64,000 nucleotides of DNA from Amorphochlora amoebiformis (GCA_054601695.1 BAAHQB010000228.1:248001-312000); one strand, 5' to 3'. Positions 1-26,290 are shown, counted from the stretch's first letter. Notes: generated by a model from the sequence alone, not told the origin. Made by a program: numbers and translations.

Positions 1-1020
1 AATATGTTATGTACATATCATGGTCACATTGTAAAGTATATAACAGAGCTGTGACATTGACTCAACGGTCGTTGGGAGCAAAGACTGGGCCAATGTACTT
101 CACTTAACTCATTCGATTCACCAGCAAGGTTATTATCTTAGAAATATACGAGAATATCACACTATAATGAACATCGAACATCGTGTTACGATCTAAATTC
201 TAGAAACTATGCTACAATCTAGACAATCAATCACATGTACCACTGCCTAGCTGTGTAGGTTACTCGAGTCTACTCGACTATATAACTCATGCGCAATGGT
301 CTGACTAAAACATAACCTATGACAAAAATTAGGGTGATCGGGTCTCTTCATGGCTAATAGATAGCCACCTGCAGTGTGCTGATGATAGCTGATGAGTCAG
401 TGATGACCCCGACCACTACACTAGTCCGAGCGGCTAGATGATCGAGCCTGGATATCACTGAGCTAATACGCAAGCTAGAGCTAGTCCAGTTGAGTGCGAT
501 ATCTCTAGTGACTATGATCAGATACTGAGGCTATCATCTAGATTATATACGATTGGGCCATGTCATGATGGGAAACTTCTAGATCTTGCCTAGCGTGCAT
601 AGTACTTACTGCAGTGTCAATGATCCTCGATTATATGATACGGACTTGAAATCACGCGAAGATCGAAAATCTGGAACTAGATTTTCATAGCTACATAGTA
701 GATTCTGAGAGTACCGTTCCAGGTAAGGTGCGAAATTCTTCTAGAACTAGAAGGGCATACAACACTGTAGACAAAACGTTGCGCTGAATGTGCATACGCA
801 GGCTCATGAGACTCTACACTAGATCTAGTGGATACACGCATGGGCCACATGACCAGACTACTCTGACTCTAGCAACTAACTAGCTCTTGATCATGAGTAG
901 GCCCACTCGGCTAACTCTAGTAAAAAACATCGATTCAGTATGGCAAACATTCTAGACATTCTGGACATTAGGCATGCATAATTCTAGCAATTGATCTAGA
1001 CATGATAATGTAACACACAC
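1..1020. repeat. CTAG-rich spacer, no gene seen
   Basis: About 1 kb of non-coding DNA with at least 22 CTAG tetranucleotides, often as TCTAGA or ACTAGA, where about four would be expected in random sequence. No exon with splice sites and family similarity was found on either strand. Confidence 0.6.
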
Positions 1021-1604
1021 ACATTCATGTAAGTATGTACACATATCCAAATGTATGTACATTCTAGATATTGCATATTTTATATGGACATATGAGGCTC
1101 ATTTACATATATACCGATGGGAACACACGTTACAGTTCACCATGTAGAAAACTCATAATACATTTTAATACAGAAATCTATTTACTATACATATCTATAT
1201 CTTGTGCATGTATATATATGTATATATATATATATCTATTTATTTATTTATATATAATATATATATGTATATATATATATATACATACATATGTATGTAA
1301 ATGTATAAACTATATTTCAAAATACAATACAGGAATCTTAAATGGAATATAAAACGTCAACAATAGTATTGACCATGTCCTCATCAAGGTCAGACGAAGT
1401 CCTCATTACCATCAGACGAAAAGATCAACCGAATAATCCGACCAATGCAAATGTGTTATCAAGTATTTGTACATTACGTTGTAACGTCGTTGTTACAGCA
1501 ACAAATACGTTAGCACCGGGTAGTACCACTAGTACCGGGTAGTACCAGATAACATGATCACGTATGTATATGCACACTGACATATACATGTTAATTTGTT
1601 TATA

Positions 1605-1650
<46 letters not shown>

Positions 1651-1664
1651 ATGTGTACATATGT

Positions 1665-1706
<42 letters not shown>

Positions 1707-1825
1707 TGCATATATGTAACCTGTATCTGAGTATATATATATATATATATTTATATATATACATATATATATATATTCATATATATATATATATATGTAT
1801 GAATAACAAAAATACACATGCATAC
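1021..1825. repeat. (TA)n microsatellites, possible 3' region of the helicase gene
   Basis: Mostly (TA)n, with a less repetitive island at 1340-1560. That island has open frames on both strands (minus-strand frame with [14 protein letters not shown]), but no decisive splice junction links it to the helicase. Nothing else is supported. Confidence 0.4.
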
Positions 1826-8290
<6,465 letters not shown>

Positions 8291-8329
8291 TGCGTACATA
8301 TAACAATAAATATACATACATAGATATAT

Positions 8330-8856
8330 ATATATATATATAGATATATATATGTACAATATATATATATATATATACATTTCTTTGTATGCATTTATGT
8401 ATGTATGATTTGGTGTACATTACGTATGCAGATATGTACATACACATATACTTTATGTATATGCAGTATTATACATACATCAATAGAATATTATACGCAT
8501 GTACATGTCTGTGTATATATGTCCATAGTATACATATTTCTATATGCAGATGTCTATGCTAATTCTATATATTCGTGTCTTGGAAATCCATATAAATCTA
8601 CTGTAAGTTTTATGTTTTTCAACGTATTATATACATATCAACAAAAATGTATTCATATATATCTATAAATATGTATATACAATATACATATATATATGTA
8701 CATATTATATATGTATATACACTTATTGATAGATATGTAAATATGTGTAGATGAATTTTGATGTAATAAGCGCTGATGCAGTAAATGTACCTTATTGGAA
8801 TGTTGATACACTTCATCTAACTTATCATCAGATATATCAGATCTATCTTCAACCTC

Positions 8857-8931
<75 letters not shown>

Positions 8932-8936
8932 GTATT

Positions 8937-8981
<45 letters not shown>

Positions 8982-9330
8982 GTACATATATATATATATA
9001 TATATATTACATCATATGTGTATGAAAGCATGAATATATATTCAACATATCCATATATACATATCGTCCTATTTATGTACATAATATGCAATTGAAAATA
9101 TTTAGTCAAAAAAATCAAAGTCAAAGTTTGCGACCTGATGGAGTATGGTATTAAAAAATTAAATATCTCAAATATAAAAAATGAAATATCCAAATATAAA
9201 AAATGGAATATCTCAAATATGGAGGAACTCATCATCCGACTTGTGGCCCCCATCAATGAACACAGCTTTCTAGACTTTAGTGCGAATGAAATTTCATCAT
9301 ATAACATAATATTGTATTAATAACCATTAC
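8330..9330. other. AT-rich intergenic DNA
   Basis: (TA)n blocks with unremarkable AT-rich DNA. At 9141-9230 there is a short degenerate tandem array, about 20 bp, of AATATCTCAAATATAAAAAATGG-like units. No exon recognised. Confidence 0.5.
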
Positions 9331-9339
9331 TAACACTGA

Positions 9340-9454
9340 GGTGTTGTACGTGGAGTTTTTAATGATGAGTATGATTAATGAGATCATATCCGCCTGTTTC
9401 ATCGGAGTTGTAGTATCAATCGACCACAACCGAGATAGAGAAGGAATATACTCA
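9340..9454 (-). other. Possible further 3' exon of the DEDDh exonuclease gene
   Basis: An acceptor (TTGGGCAG|T at 9454) would join in phase to the 2-base overhang of exon 10644 and give S-EYIPSLSRLWSIDTTTP. The downstream donor is uncertain. Offered as a candidate only. Confidence 0.35.
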
Positions 9455-9599
9455 CTGCCCAAAATTGATTTGATTTAAAAGATTGTTGATGGGATGAATT
9501 GGTAACCTTTCTATGAATGTCTCTTATTCCCCAAACAGAGTGATGAATAGTAACAAATACTCAAAAGAATATATATTCTTCAAAACATATGGGTATATA

Positions 9600-9669
9600 C
9601 ATGTCCATGTGGATTTATAAATATACATATATATATATATATACGGTTTCGTTCATGTATAAAAACATG

Positions 9670-9707
<38 letters not shown>

Positions 9708-9976
9708 CATGTATATGTATGTATATGTGTATATCTATTTTTGTATATATAAGGTAGTGACCTTGATGATAGCCGTTATATTGAATGTAAGACCGATGCA
9801 ACTGCAAACTCTAAGTATATATATATATATTTATATATATATATATATATACATATATAAATATATAACACACATATATATATATACATATGTATGTATA
9901 TTTAATGCAACATATATACATATATGCATACATATAGATATGTATATGTATTTATGTATTTATATATATGTGTTTT

Positions 9977-10033
<57 letters not shown>

Positions 10034-10163
10034 TATTACAAATTTAAACTGTTGAGCGTGCATAATTATTAGTGTTTTCGCATATGTAATATGCAACATA
10101 TTATATGTGGAATAGATAAAACATATATATACATATATATACATATATATATATATGTATATG

Positions 10164-10196
<33 letters not shown>

Positions 10197-10513
10197 TATG
10201 TATATATGTGTATGTATGTATATATATATATATATATATATATGTTATATATATATGTATATATATGTACGTATATGGGGATAACTATTAGTGTTTTAAA
10301 CGTGTAATATGCGTACACATTCTTTGTTGGTGTAGATATAATATATATATATATATATATATAGTATATATGTATACACATATAGATCTAAACATATATA
10401 TATATATATATTATATACAGATATATTATATATATATAAAAGATACAGATATATATATATATATATATATATAAGTATATATACATATATACATATACAC
10501 AAGTATATATATA

Positions 10514-10558
<45 letters not shown>

Positions 10559-10560
10559 CA
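9600..10560. repeat. (TA)n-dominated intron
   Basis: Several TA arrays (for example 9671-9705, 9983-10032, 10520-10556) with short interruptions. No coding signal on either strand. Confidence 0.6.
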
Positions 10561-10643
10561 CATATACATAACCCTTAATGGTCTCTTATTTAAATGTATA
10601 AATATACATTTACACATTTAGATAATAAAACTTGAAGAAATAC

Positions 10644-16587
<5,944 letters not shown>

Positions 16588-16599
16588 CTGGCAAATCGA

Positions 16600-16612
16600 A
16601 TAAAAATATATT

Positions 16613-16670
<58 letters not shown>

Positions 16671-17134
16671 TATCTACATATATATACATATATATATATA
16701 GATACATTGTATGTACATGTCTGTAAGCATAGATGTACATGTGTGTATGCCCATGTTACCGGTAATACATATGTATATTAGCAATATATATATATATATA
16801 TATCATATAAATGTATACCTATACATATAAATATACTAATGTACACATATATATACATATATATATATATATATGTGTGTGTGTATGTATATATTTTGTA
16901 AAGACATGTATATATACACACATATACACATATGCACATTAAACAATTACATAGTGATGTTTAGCTTTATTTGCATTAAATTTTCACTTAACAAATCGAA
17001 TAAATCAGTTGTATATACATACACATCATCTATACATAAATGTATATCAACATACATATGCACACATAGATTCATATATATTAATATATTACATACATAT
17101 TCATATATATGCCATTGTAAATCAAAGTGCATAC

Positions 17135-17165
<31 letters not shown>

Positions 17166-17460
17166 CGTTTATATATGTATATTTATACAAACATATATAT
17201 CCTATATGTTTATATATATATCTCATATATATATATAATATATATATATATATGTATGTATGTATGTATATTATGTATGTATATTTTACCCGAACATTCC
17301 CCACGATTATCCCAAGTTCCGTGATGATTTCATCACTGTTGCTCTGCTCCCACCTTTAGGTTATCGCATTAATTGCCATTATTACTTATCCAAATCACAC
17401 TCATAACCTCTCGCCGCGGGGAGACCATGAGGGAGAAAGGTGAGATTCCTCACTCATGCT
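16600..17460. other. AT-rich non-coding region
   Basis: TA arrays and AT-rich DNA. A short plus-strand frame at 17290-17395 (FRDDFITVALLPPLGY) could be an exon, but it has no convincing splice borders or family. Confidence 0.4.
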
Positions 17461-17479
17461 CTCTATCTCTCGCTTTGCT

Positions 17480-17815
17480 CTCTCGTGCTCTCTATCTGTT
17501 GGCTTTTCTCTCTCATTCTATCTATCCCTGAAGGCGAGAGATAAAGAGCACAAGTGAGAAAAGCGAGAGATAGATAGCAAAAGTGAGAAAAACGACAGAT
17601 AGAGAGCACAAGAGAGAAAGGCGAGAGATAGAGCACAAGTGAGAAAAGCGACAGATAGAGCATGAGAGAGAAAAGCGACAGATAGAGAGCACGAGAGAGG
17701 AAAGCGACAGATAGAGAGCACGAGAGAGAAAAGCAACAGATAGAGAGCACGAGAGAGAAAAGCGACAGATAAAGAGCACGAGAGAGGAAAAGCAAGAGAT
17801 AGAGACGACAAGCAA
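17480..17815. repeat. Minisatellite, ~27-29 bp unit (GAGAGAAAAGCGACAGATAGAGAGCAC type)
   Basis: About a dozen degenerate units of the pattern GAGAGAAAAGCGACAGATAGAGAGCAC. It gives Leu/Ser-rich frames on the minus strand in all three phases, typical of purine-rich repeats rather than a gene. Related GAGAGAG-rich sequence continues to about 17980. Confidence 0.85.
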
Positions 17816-17979
17816 AGGTTATCCATCCAAGGAAGGAAAGCCTATCGACTTGGGAGAGATATGGTTGGTTGGTAGAGAGAGAGGAAAAGAGGAATTACTT
17901 CCAGACATCGAGAGAGCGTCAGATAGGAGAGAGAGCTCCAGATAGGAGAGAGCGCGCCAGATAGGAGAGAGAGGAGAAA

Positions 17980-18545
17980 CCAGGAATAAGGGAGTGGAAT
18001 GTTGTGATTACCATTCAAGGTCGAGAGAGACTATTCGGGTTAGGGTGGATGTTGGAGAGGCCAGAACTCTTGCTGTGTTGAGCTGACGAACCCCAGCTTG
18101 GTAGACCGGGTTCCTAGAAGCTTTTCCCTACAGTTATACAATTTTTATATATTTATGTAAGTATGTAGTATATTTATCTAGATATTTAATACATTGCATA
18201 TATTATATATATATATATATAATATAATATCCACAAATATCTTGTTAGTGCAGCGATTAGCTAGAGTGGCAGTGTGGTCCGGGTATTGGTGATAAGGTAG
18301 TAAACTTGTAGAAAAGTGTTGTGCACACTACTTCAGGCTTGCTGCAACTTCACCTCCGTTTGGATTATGACGAATCATCTTGGACAACACATACGTGCTA
18401 GTCATATATTCCCTATACCTCTAATGCTTCCTTTCTTCCTTCCTTTCTTCCTTCGGAACCCATGGGTTCCGACATTATTCATCTATCTCTATCTGACCGT
18501 TACCGGACTCTTATAGTTGAGTTGCTGTAGGTTTCGATTGCAATG

Positions 18546-18610
<65 letters not shown>

Positions 18611-18616
18611 TATATA

Positions 18617-18663
<47 letters not shown>

Positions 18664-18701
18664 ATGTATATGTACAAACATAGTATATTATATGTATATT
18701 T

Positions 18702-18744
<43 letters not shown>

Positions 18745-19030
18745 TATGTATGCTCCTGACAGCCTTCCCTAGACTTATTATATGTGTACATGTATTCATA
18801 TATATATACATATATATATATATACATATATACACACACAATATACATATAATATATATATATATAATATATATATATAGATTCACATGTGAATACATTC
18901 ATATATACATAAATGTGTATTTTCCCTATGTGTGTATATTTACATGTATGCAAATTATACATATGTCAAAGGATTTCTTATAAATCGATCGATATGTTGA
19001 ATGTATACGTCAAACAAAGGGTAGACGAGA
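17980..19030. other. Non-coding spacer
   Basis: Mixed sequence to 18530, then (TA)n-rich DNA to 18960. No exon with family similarity or paired splice sites was found. Confidence 0.45.
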
Positions 19031-19037
19031 AGGTAAG

Positions 19038-20815
19038 CTAAAACTGAAATGTTACCCCATGTTTCCTCTTGCTCTCCTTCGTGTCTCCAAATCTTGTCTT
19101 TCTCTCCGCCCAATTCCTCCACTTGCTCTCCTTCTCGTCTGGCCCCTTTTTGTCACCGATGGAGCTCTCTATTTTCGCGTCCATCGTCTCCTGCAAAAGT
19201 TTGCCAACCATCAGCGCTAGGACTCACTGTCACATCATTCAAGTGAGAAAATAAACCCTTACTCTAAACGACGTTTCGATCTTGCCCTCCTCCTCTCCAT
19301 TTGAATTCCAATTTATCTCCATCTGATCTCCAGCTTTCTTAGCTATAATGGTGAAACCACCAGCCGTGCCTGTCCAAGTGAATAAGGCCGGGTATTGAAG
19401 AATAAATCTCTTGAGCTTCCCACATGACTGAATGGCCGATTTGATGCTCAAGTCGATTCCTTCCAAGGATAGCCATTGCGTCCCGCGGACAGACCCACCA
19501 TTTGCATAGATTAGAGAGGCTAGACGGTGAGCAGCGAGTTTTGAATCAATGTGAATGTTTCTCCTCTTGTGCTCAATGATTCTGCTCTTGTGCTCAATGA
19601 TTCTCCTCTTGTGCTCCCTCTGCCCTGTCCCCTCAAGCGCCCGTAAGCTTGAGTTTGAACCTATCTTCGCAGTTTTCTTCGCCACGACAGTAAAATCCCC
19701 AGAAGTTCCTTTCCAAGAGAACAAGTTCGGATATTTCCCAATGAATGTCTTCAAACGCCCAACCGACTCCACGGCGGATATGATCTCCCTGTCGATTCCC
19801 TCCAACGTCCTCCACTGTGATCCGGGCATAAACCCGCCAGTAGCACGTATAAGGCCGGCCAGGCGATGAGCAGAGTGGCTTGCGAAATTTCTTGGATTTT
19901 GCTGAGTTAGAGGGACAGAGGGACAAGGAGAGAGTGGTGAACAAGACGAGAGGGGGAAAAGGGTGGACAAGGTGGACAAGGTGGACAAGGTGGACAAGGT
20001 GGACAAGGTGGACAAGGTGGACAAGGTGGACAAGGTGGACAAGGTGGACAAGGTGGACAAGGTGGACAAGGTGGACAAGGTGGAAAAGGTGTCAGGTGTG
20101 AATAATTAGCCCGTGTACAATGGATATATTCAGATCTAATGGAGAAGATTATTGAGACATACCTGTTTCATATCAAATTCGTCCTCTGTGCTTTCTTCGA
20201 GTTCTGTACTTCCTTCGCTTTCTTCTTCTTCGCTCTCTTCTTCTTCTTCGCTCTCTTCTTCTTCTTCGCTCTCTTCTTCTTCTTCGCTTTCTTCTTCTTC
20301 GCTCTCTTCTTCTTCTTCGCTCTCTTCTTCTTCGCTTTCTTCTTCTTCACTCTCTTCGTTTTCTTCTTCTTCGCTATCGTCGTTTCCTTCTCTAAAACCC
20401 CACTCCCAACCCTCTCTTGCCGCGAGGAAAAATTGGCCTTGACTTGGTTCAAGAGAGTAGAGCAAATCGGGGTTCTCGCTTATGAACCTTTTTGGGCCTC
20501 CTGAGCTCTTGACTGCTGCGAGGATATGGTTGTTTAAACCTGGAAGGTTCCTCCAGTTCGATCCGGGAATCGAACCACCGTAGTCATCTAGCAGTGAGGC
20601 CAGGTGGGCTGGGGCAGAGGCGAAGATTGTGTCGGATGCTTCGCTGGTGGAAGCCTGAAATCGTAGGGCGGTTGGATGGGATAGAACGAACGATTTTATT
20701 CGACCTGAGTCCTCGATTTCCTAGGAGTTTATTAAATGTACACTTAATTTATATTTGTATATGTACTTATAGGTGAATATATACATATATATATATATTA
20801 TATATATATATATAT

Positions 20816-20890
<75 letters not shown>

Positions 20891-20941
20891 CATGCATATA
20901 TACAAACACGTATATGCATACATATTTGTATATACATATAT

Positions 20942-20976
<35 letters not shown>

Positions 20977-20981
20977 ATATA

Positions 20982-21020
<39 letters not shown>

Positions 21021-21045
21021 TCTATGTATATATTGTATAATATAT

Positions 21046-21117
<72 letters not shown>

Positions 21118-21490
21118 ATACATATACATACATACACATAACGCAAGTATACAAACCCACATCCAATATTCTGTCGTCGAGGCCCTCAACCTCCCTCCAC
21201 TTCGAAGCAAGAACGGAACCCCCCGCCTTCACCAGCAACTTTGCGAGTCTCCTAGCCGTTATTTCTCCAGAATCGACTGTAATCTCGTAATCGTTGCTTG
21301 TCCCCACCACTGTAAAAAGCCGTGGGTGACTCTTTGCAAACCTTCTAAGACCCTGGCGCTGGATGCACAGTTTCGAATTCTCTGTCAAATATGGAAGAAT
21401 TGCGGAAAATTCAGGGCCCGTAAGTGAACCTCCATAATCGTATATTTCTTGAGCGAGGTCAACTGAGGGGGGGGGGCTGGGACAGGGCAT
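19038..21490 (-). CDS. Protein with five winged-helix/LOTUS-like repeats and an acidic insert
   Basis: Four phase-0 exons: 21161-21490, 20163-20720, 19263-19901, 19038-19190 (stop TAG). ATG at 21490. Five copies of a ~65-residue unit have the pattern hxxLLxxxGGSVxGSxWxxLEGLDxxIxxAVxxxGxLKxFIxxxPxLFxW...GxFxVxAK, for example [20 protein letters not shown] and [20 protein letters not shown]. The second copy is split by the first intron. The helix-turn-helix-plus-wing pattern resembles LOTUS/OST-HTH RNA-binding domains; this fold call is an inference. Between copies 3 and 4 lies an acidic run of Glu with spaced Ser (20200-20390), followed by an intron. Between copies 4 and 5 is a basic linker with a repeated [13 protein letters not shown]. 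The C-terminal exon is Lys/Glu-rich. Probably a nucleic-acid-binding scaffold; the neighbourhood has a helicase and an exonuclease. Confidence 0.75.
19965..20090. repeat. 9-bp minisatellite (GGTGGACAA)n, intronic
   Basis: About 13 nearly perfect GGTGGACAA units. On the minus strand it is a CCTTGTCCA tract in the last intron half, upstream of the acceptor CTAACTCAG|CAA at 19901. The long Leu-Ser-Thr frame across it is therefore probably intron, not protein. Confidence 0.85.
20205..20390 (-). repeat. Coding trinucleotide-type repeat (GAA/GAG) encoding the acidic run
   Basis: Compound TTCTTC...GCTCTC array on the plus strand. On the minus strand it is in frame with the winged-helix gene and encodes Glu-rich blocks separated by single Ser residues. 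Confidence 0.8.
20775..21120. repeat. (TA)n/(CA)n intron
   Basis: First intron of the winged-helix repeat gene. It is made almost wholly of TA arrays with a short (AC)n at 21045-21062. Confidence 0.9.
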
Positions 21491-21499
21491 TTTAGCAGA

Positions 21500-22200
21500 T
21501 GCTTGCAAATTGCGAATGAAAAGATAATTTCCCGGCTGTTCATTTACCCTGTAAGGAAAAACTTACCCTTTAGTTATAGACTAAACAGAAGCAACAAACT
21601 TTTATTTTCGGTAAAAAACCCCAAAGTTTAGGTTTATCACCCTTTAATGAAAAATCTATAAATAAAACAAGTTCTAGAAATAACCTCTAATTAATTACTA
21701 TGGTCAGCAACACGTGTTCCAGTCATGGAGTAAATTAGGCGCCATATGCACAGATGTCTGCATATCGGGAACTGTATGTGCCTATTCCTCTTTTCCGAGG
21801 AATTCTGTTGTCCACTTCGTTTGTTTAGAACGAAAATCTGTCAAAAGTACGAACTTACAACACCAGTTTTCATGTCAGGATGCCCAGGAGAAGCTTACGC
21901 ACACGTAGACGAAATGTATGAAACAGAGGCATGAAACAGCGATTGAAACTAACGTACCACCTCAACCCGATAGGATATCGGGGTATTCATTCATTTCATC
22001 AAATAGAGATATGAATTGGGCATTATCCAAGAACATTTCAACAACTCACATATACATGATTTGACATATTTCAAAAACTCACATATGTATGATTTGACAT
22101 AAATTGGGCATTATCCAAGAGCATTTCAACAGCTCTAAACTCTTCATTACGCTTTTGGTAACTTTCTTGTTTAATACAGCCTAACAGCCAAAGATAAGTG
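21500..22200. other. Intergenic, no gene seen
   Basis: Mixed AT-rich sequence. A 60-70 bp segment containing TTGGGCATTATCCAAGA and ACTCACATATNTATGATTTGACAT is duplicated at 22018-22110. No splice-supported exon. Confidence 0.4.
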
Positions 22201-22241
22201 AAAACAGATAGATACGGTATTTCTACGCAGTATATATGTCA

Positions 22242-22274
<33 letters not shown>

Positions 22275-22275
22275 G

Positions 22276-22416
<141 letters not shown>

Positions 22417-22541
22417 TATAAATATTTAGTACTTACATAATATATAAATAAATATGTATACACACACATTTACGTACATATACATGCACATATACATATA
22501 TATATGCACACACATATAAAATATAATATATATATATATAC

Positions 22542-22585
<44 letters not shown>

Positions 22586-22729
22586 GTACGTGTACATATG
22601 TACACGATATAATATATATTCATATATATATATATATATATATATATACGTGTATTGGGCTGTTCAAGAGTCTCAACTCCTTCGATCTCGGCGTTCTTTG
22701 CATTTCCTCTCTCTCTATCTCTCCCTGTC

Positions 22730-23020
22730 GCTCTCTCATGTCCCTCACGTCTCTCATGTCTCTCATCTCATGCCTCTCATGTCTCTCATGTCTCTCATGT
22801 CTCTCATGGCTTTCATGTCTCTCATGCCTCTCATGTCGCTCATGTCTATCATGTCTCTCATGCATGTCTCTCATGTCTCTCATGCCTCTCATGCCTCTCA
22901 TGTCTCTCATGTCTCGCATGCCTCTCATGCCTCTTATATCTCTCATGTCTATCATGTCTCTCATGCATGTCTCTCTTGTCTCTCATGCCTCTCATGCCTC
23001 TCATGTCTCTCATGTACATA
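22730..23020. repeat. Minisatellite (TCTCATGTC/TCTCATGCC)n, 9 bp
   Basis: About 30 units of CTCATGTCT or CTCATGCCT with higher-order duplication: a ~105 bp block is repeated. It gives Met-Arg-Asp frames on the minus strand and Ser-Cys-Leu frames on the plus strand; neither is credible as a gene. Confidence 0.9.
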
Positions 23021-23090
23021 GATAAATGCACATAAATATTTAATGTTCATATGTGTGTATATGTATGTGTACAAAGAAATATATATACAC

Positions 23091-23121
<31 letters not shown>

Positions 23122-23299
23122 CATACATATATAAACACAGATATGTACATATACAAACACATAAATATATACATAAATCATGTATATGCACATATGTATG
23201 TCTATATTTATAATTATATATAAAATGATATACATATAGATGTATATATATATATATACATGTGTGTGTGTCTGTATTCCCTCCATCTGAAGTCTTGTG

Positions 23300-23760
<461 letters not shown>

Positions 23761-24086
23761 TCTAGTGTATGGTTATCCAGGTCTGCGGATCGTTTTCTAC
23801 ACTGCACGAGATCGTCTAGCATGCATACTTTATACACACTGGATCTAGAAACCGTAGGCGTACTGCTGGTGCTATAATAGCCGCATCATTGGATTGATCC
23901 GATCATGAGTATACTGTGTCTAGCGTGTTGATACGGAATCTAAATCATGCGTTGGTACTTCCATTGTGTTAGACTATCTCCGTCTAGTATCATAGTGATG
24001 TAGACTAGTAGTAGCTACTAGCAAGTTAGATATTTCATAGTGCATGCGTAGTCGTGCAATATTCAAGTACCGCGCAGTACATCCAG
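23761..24086. repeat. CTAG-rich flank, left of the inverted-repeat element
   Basis: Seven or more CTAG s in about 300 bases of non-repetitive, non-coding DNA. Ends where the inverted repeat begins. Confidence 0.5.
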
Positions 24087-24124
24087 CACAGCCAGCTCTT
24101 TCCGGTCACGAAAAAATTTTCAGC
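24087..24124 (+). repeat. Left terminal inverted repeat
   Basis: Starts CACAGCCAGCTCTTTCCGGT and continues CACGAAAAAATTTTCAGC. Similarity to the right copy fades after GATTACTCGGG. Confidence 0.8.
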
Positions 24125-24152
24125 GATTACTCGGGGATTGAGTGATTTTAGT

Positions 24153-25294
24153 CTAGTTAGTTGGGCTTGGCACATGCTGGCTAGCGTAATCTACGGAGAA
24201 TTTTTCGAGAAAAAAATTCCCCAAAAATCGACTTGATTCAGACAATTCAATAATACAATTGCGCCTCCAGGTAAGTTTATGGCCACTTACTTTACTTTCT
24301 ACACTTTGTGCGACTTCTGATAGCTCTCTCCTTCTTATTGGCAGCTCGTTTGCTGTATCTGTGAAGACTTTATGCACACTCTCACGCGGTCGTGGGGCAA
24401 TATCCTGGCGGAGATCCGATTTCGAGAGCGTGTCCTGGGCTTCTTCAGACCAGAGGAAGGCCGCCAGCTCGTCCGAAAGCCTCCCTGTCTCTATGTCGGC
24501 CATCCATACGTGGTTGCAGATGGAGGTGTGCGCGTCCTTCGCGAGAGCGTCTACACACGCTACAGTCATTGGCAGCGGGGAGATATGATTATCCGCCGTG
24601 TTGAACGTCTTGAGTTCGGAATTGGTGTATAAATCGAGGAGGAGAGCTTGCGTCTTGGTGATGTACTCGTGCAGAAACACCGCGAATACTCGGCTCTCGG
24701 TCTTGTCCTTGACGTCAAGGCTGTCACTGCCGACGACGCGGACGTATGCCGACTGAGTGTGCTCGATTTACTTGAGAATCTTGTTCACGTGCTCAGAATT
24801 TTGAGCGTTGAGGGCTGTGGTGCGCTCGAATCCCCAGTTTCCTACATCTGCATATATGTACATTAAATATATAATATACGTGTACACATACACATACACA
24901 CAATATTCTATATGTTATATGTAAACATGTGTATATATATGTACATATATATATAAAGAAAAAATATTGCATGTGTAATGTGTGTGTAATATATATGTGT
25001 ATATATGGTATATGTTTTCATATATAATATATTATACATATAGTTTGATTCCGTGTGTACATATACGTATGTTATATTACCGTGCTAGGTGAAGCTTTAG
25101 CTGGACAGGTAGCTCTATGAATATGGCGAACACGTAAGGCTGCACCCTCTCCTTTCCGAAAACGGCCAGAACCAGATTCATACACCGCCGCCCGGTCTCA
25201 GCTATCTTGGCAACATCTGCATATGTACATGTCTACCCATGTATACATATATTTCAATATATATGTATTTATACCAAAAAAATATATAATAAAA

Positions 25295-25347
<53 letters not shown>

Positions 25348-26290
25348 CATATCTACATGTAACTTTTTTCCTTTGTAAAAAATATACATGTACCTGAAGG
25401 TTTCCAATCGTTCTCCACCATTACTCTGCCGATGATGTCGCGGATCGTGATGCAAACCTGCAAGTGCACCAGGATGAGCAGCTCCTTGACATCCCGGCAG
25501 CCGTTGAGCATCCCCGCCTTCAATTTTTGGAATCTGCCGAAAGAACTGAGATCCCTGACGGCCGTTGATGTTGATTGAAGTGGGTGCATACGGATTGTCA
25601 TTGAGGTTCCTCTTCAGGGCGCGAGTATTCAGCTCCGAATGCTCAGCATAAGCCGCAGCGAATCCGCTGTCCAGTAGAGTAAGGCTCTTTGTCCCGCCCG
25701 CGCATACGCCTCCTCTGTATACCCCCACCCTCCTCGCGGTACACCCCTACCGGGTAGCACGCCTTGTGCAGTATGTTGAAGCTGTAGGATGAACCCAGGG
25801 TCGAGTACACCTTGATTGACCTGAAAGAAAGCCTAGGGATTTGTGCAAAATTTGAAAAAAAAATACCAGTTTTTTAGCCTTGGACACTTTACACGATCTT
25901 GTTCATGCAATCGGATCCTCGCATTATACGCCTTAATTTTCTTGAGAGGAGGGGACTTGATGCATCCAGATTGTGCAGCTTTGCGCTTCTCTCTGCGCTG
26001 GGCCGCTGGCGCGCCCTTGTATGGGCATGCGACAAGATATGTTGAAATAAATGTCGGCGGCTGACTTCCGGTGTTTTCTCCTTAAGTTTAATTTTTTGGG
26101 CTCTCCTGACAACAAATCGACGTGGCCTCTTCCGGGCGCCCCACCAAAGCCACGCCGATCCAAGCGAGAGGCCTCTAAATAAGTCATCTATGGATCGATG
26201 ACCTGTATGAAGACGTATTCGATGAGAGTGGCGACGAACAGGAGGAAAATCCTTATTTTCCTGGCTTGGGGAGGGAAACAAGGATCTCAT
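24153..26290 (-). CDS. Unrecognised multi-exon gene of the inverted-repeat element, with frame breaks
   Basis: Starts at an ATG at 26290 with a basic first exon (Arg/Lys/His-rich, to about 25889). It continues through about 25400-25820 (STLGSSYSFNILHKACYPVG, then LLDSGFAAAYAEHSELNTRA, then KAGMLNGCRDVKELLILVHL), 25085-25218 (RCMNLVLAVFGKERVQPYVF) and 24153-~24850 (FAVFLHEYITKTQALLLDLY). The junction WKPS-D at 25394/25218 is phase-matched. Two frame shifts fall in homopolymers (a G run near 25725 and an A run near 25526), and an in-frame TAA interrupts the last exon near 24769. Either the gene is decayed or the assembly has homopolymer errors. Helix-rich; no family recognised. Its last codon is 29 bases from the left inverted repeat. 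Confidence 0.5.

Noticed and set aside
17463-17826. Leu/Ser/Cys-rich minus-strand frames as a membrane protein
   Set aside because: Three overlapping frames are open because the region is a ~27-29 bp purine-rich minisatellite.
19905-20078. Leu-Ser-Thr repeat N-terminus for the winged-helix protein
   Set aside because: The better model splices 20163 to 19901 in frame 0, removing the array as intron.
22620-23035. Met-Arg-Asp/His-Glu-Arg frames as repeat proteins
   Set aside because: A 9-bp CTCATGTCT minisatellite gives open frames in several phases.
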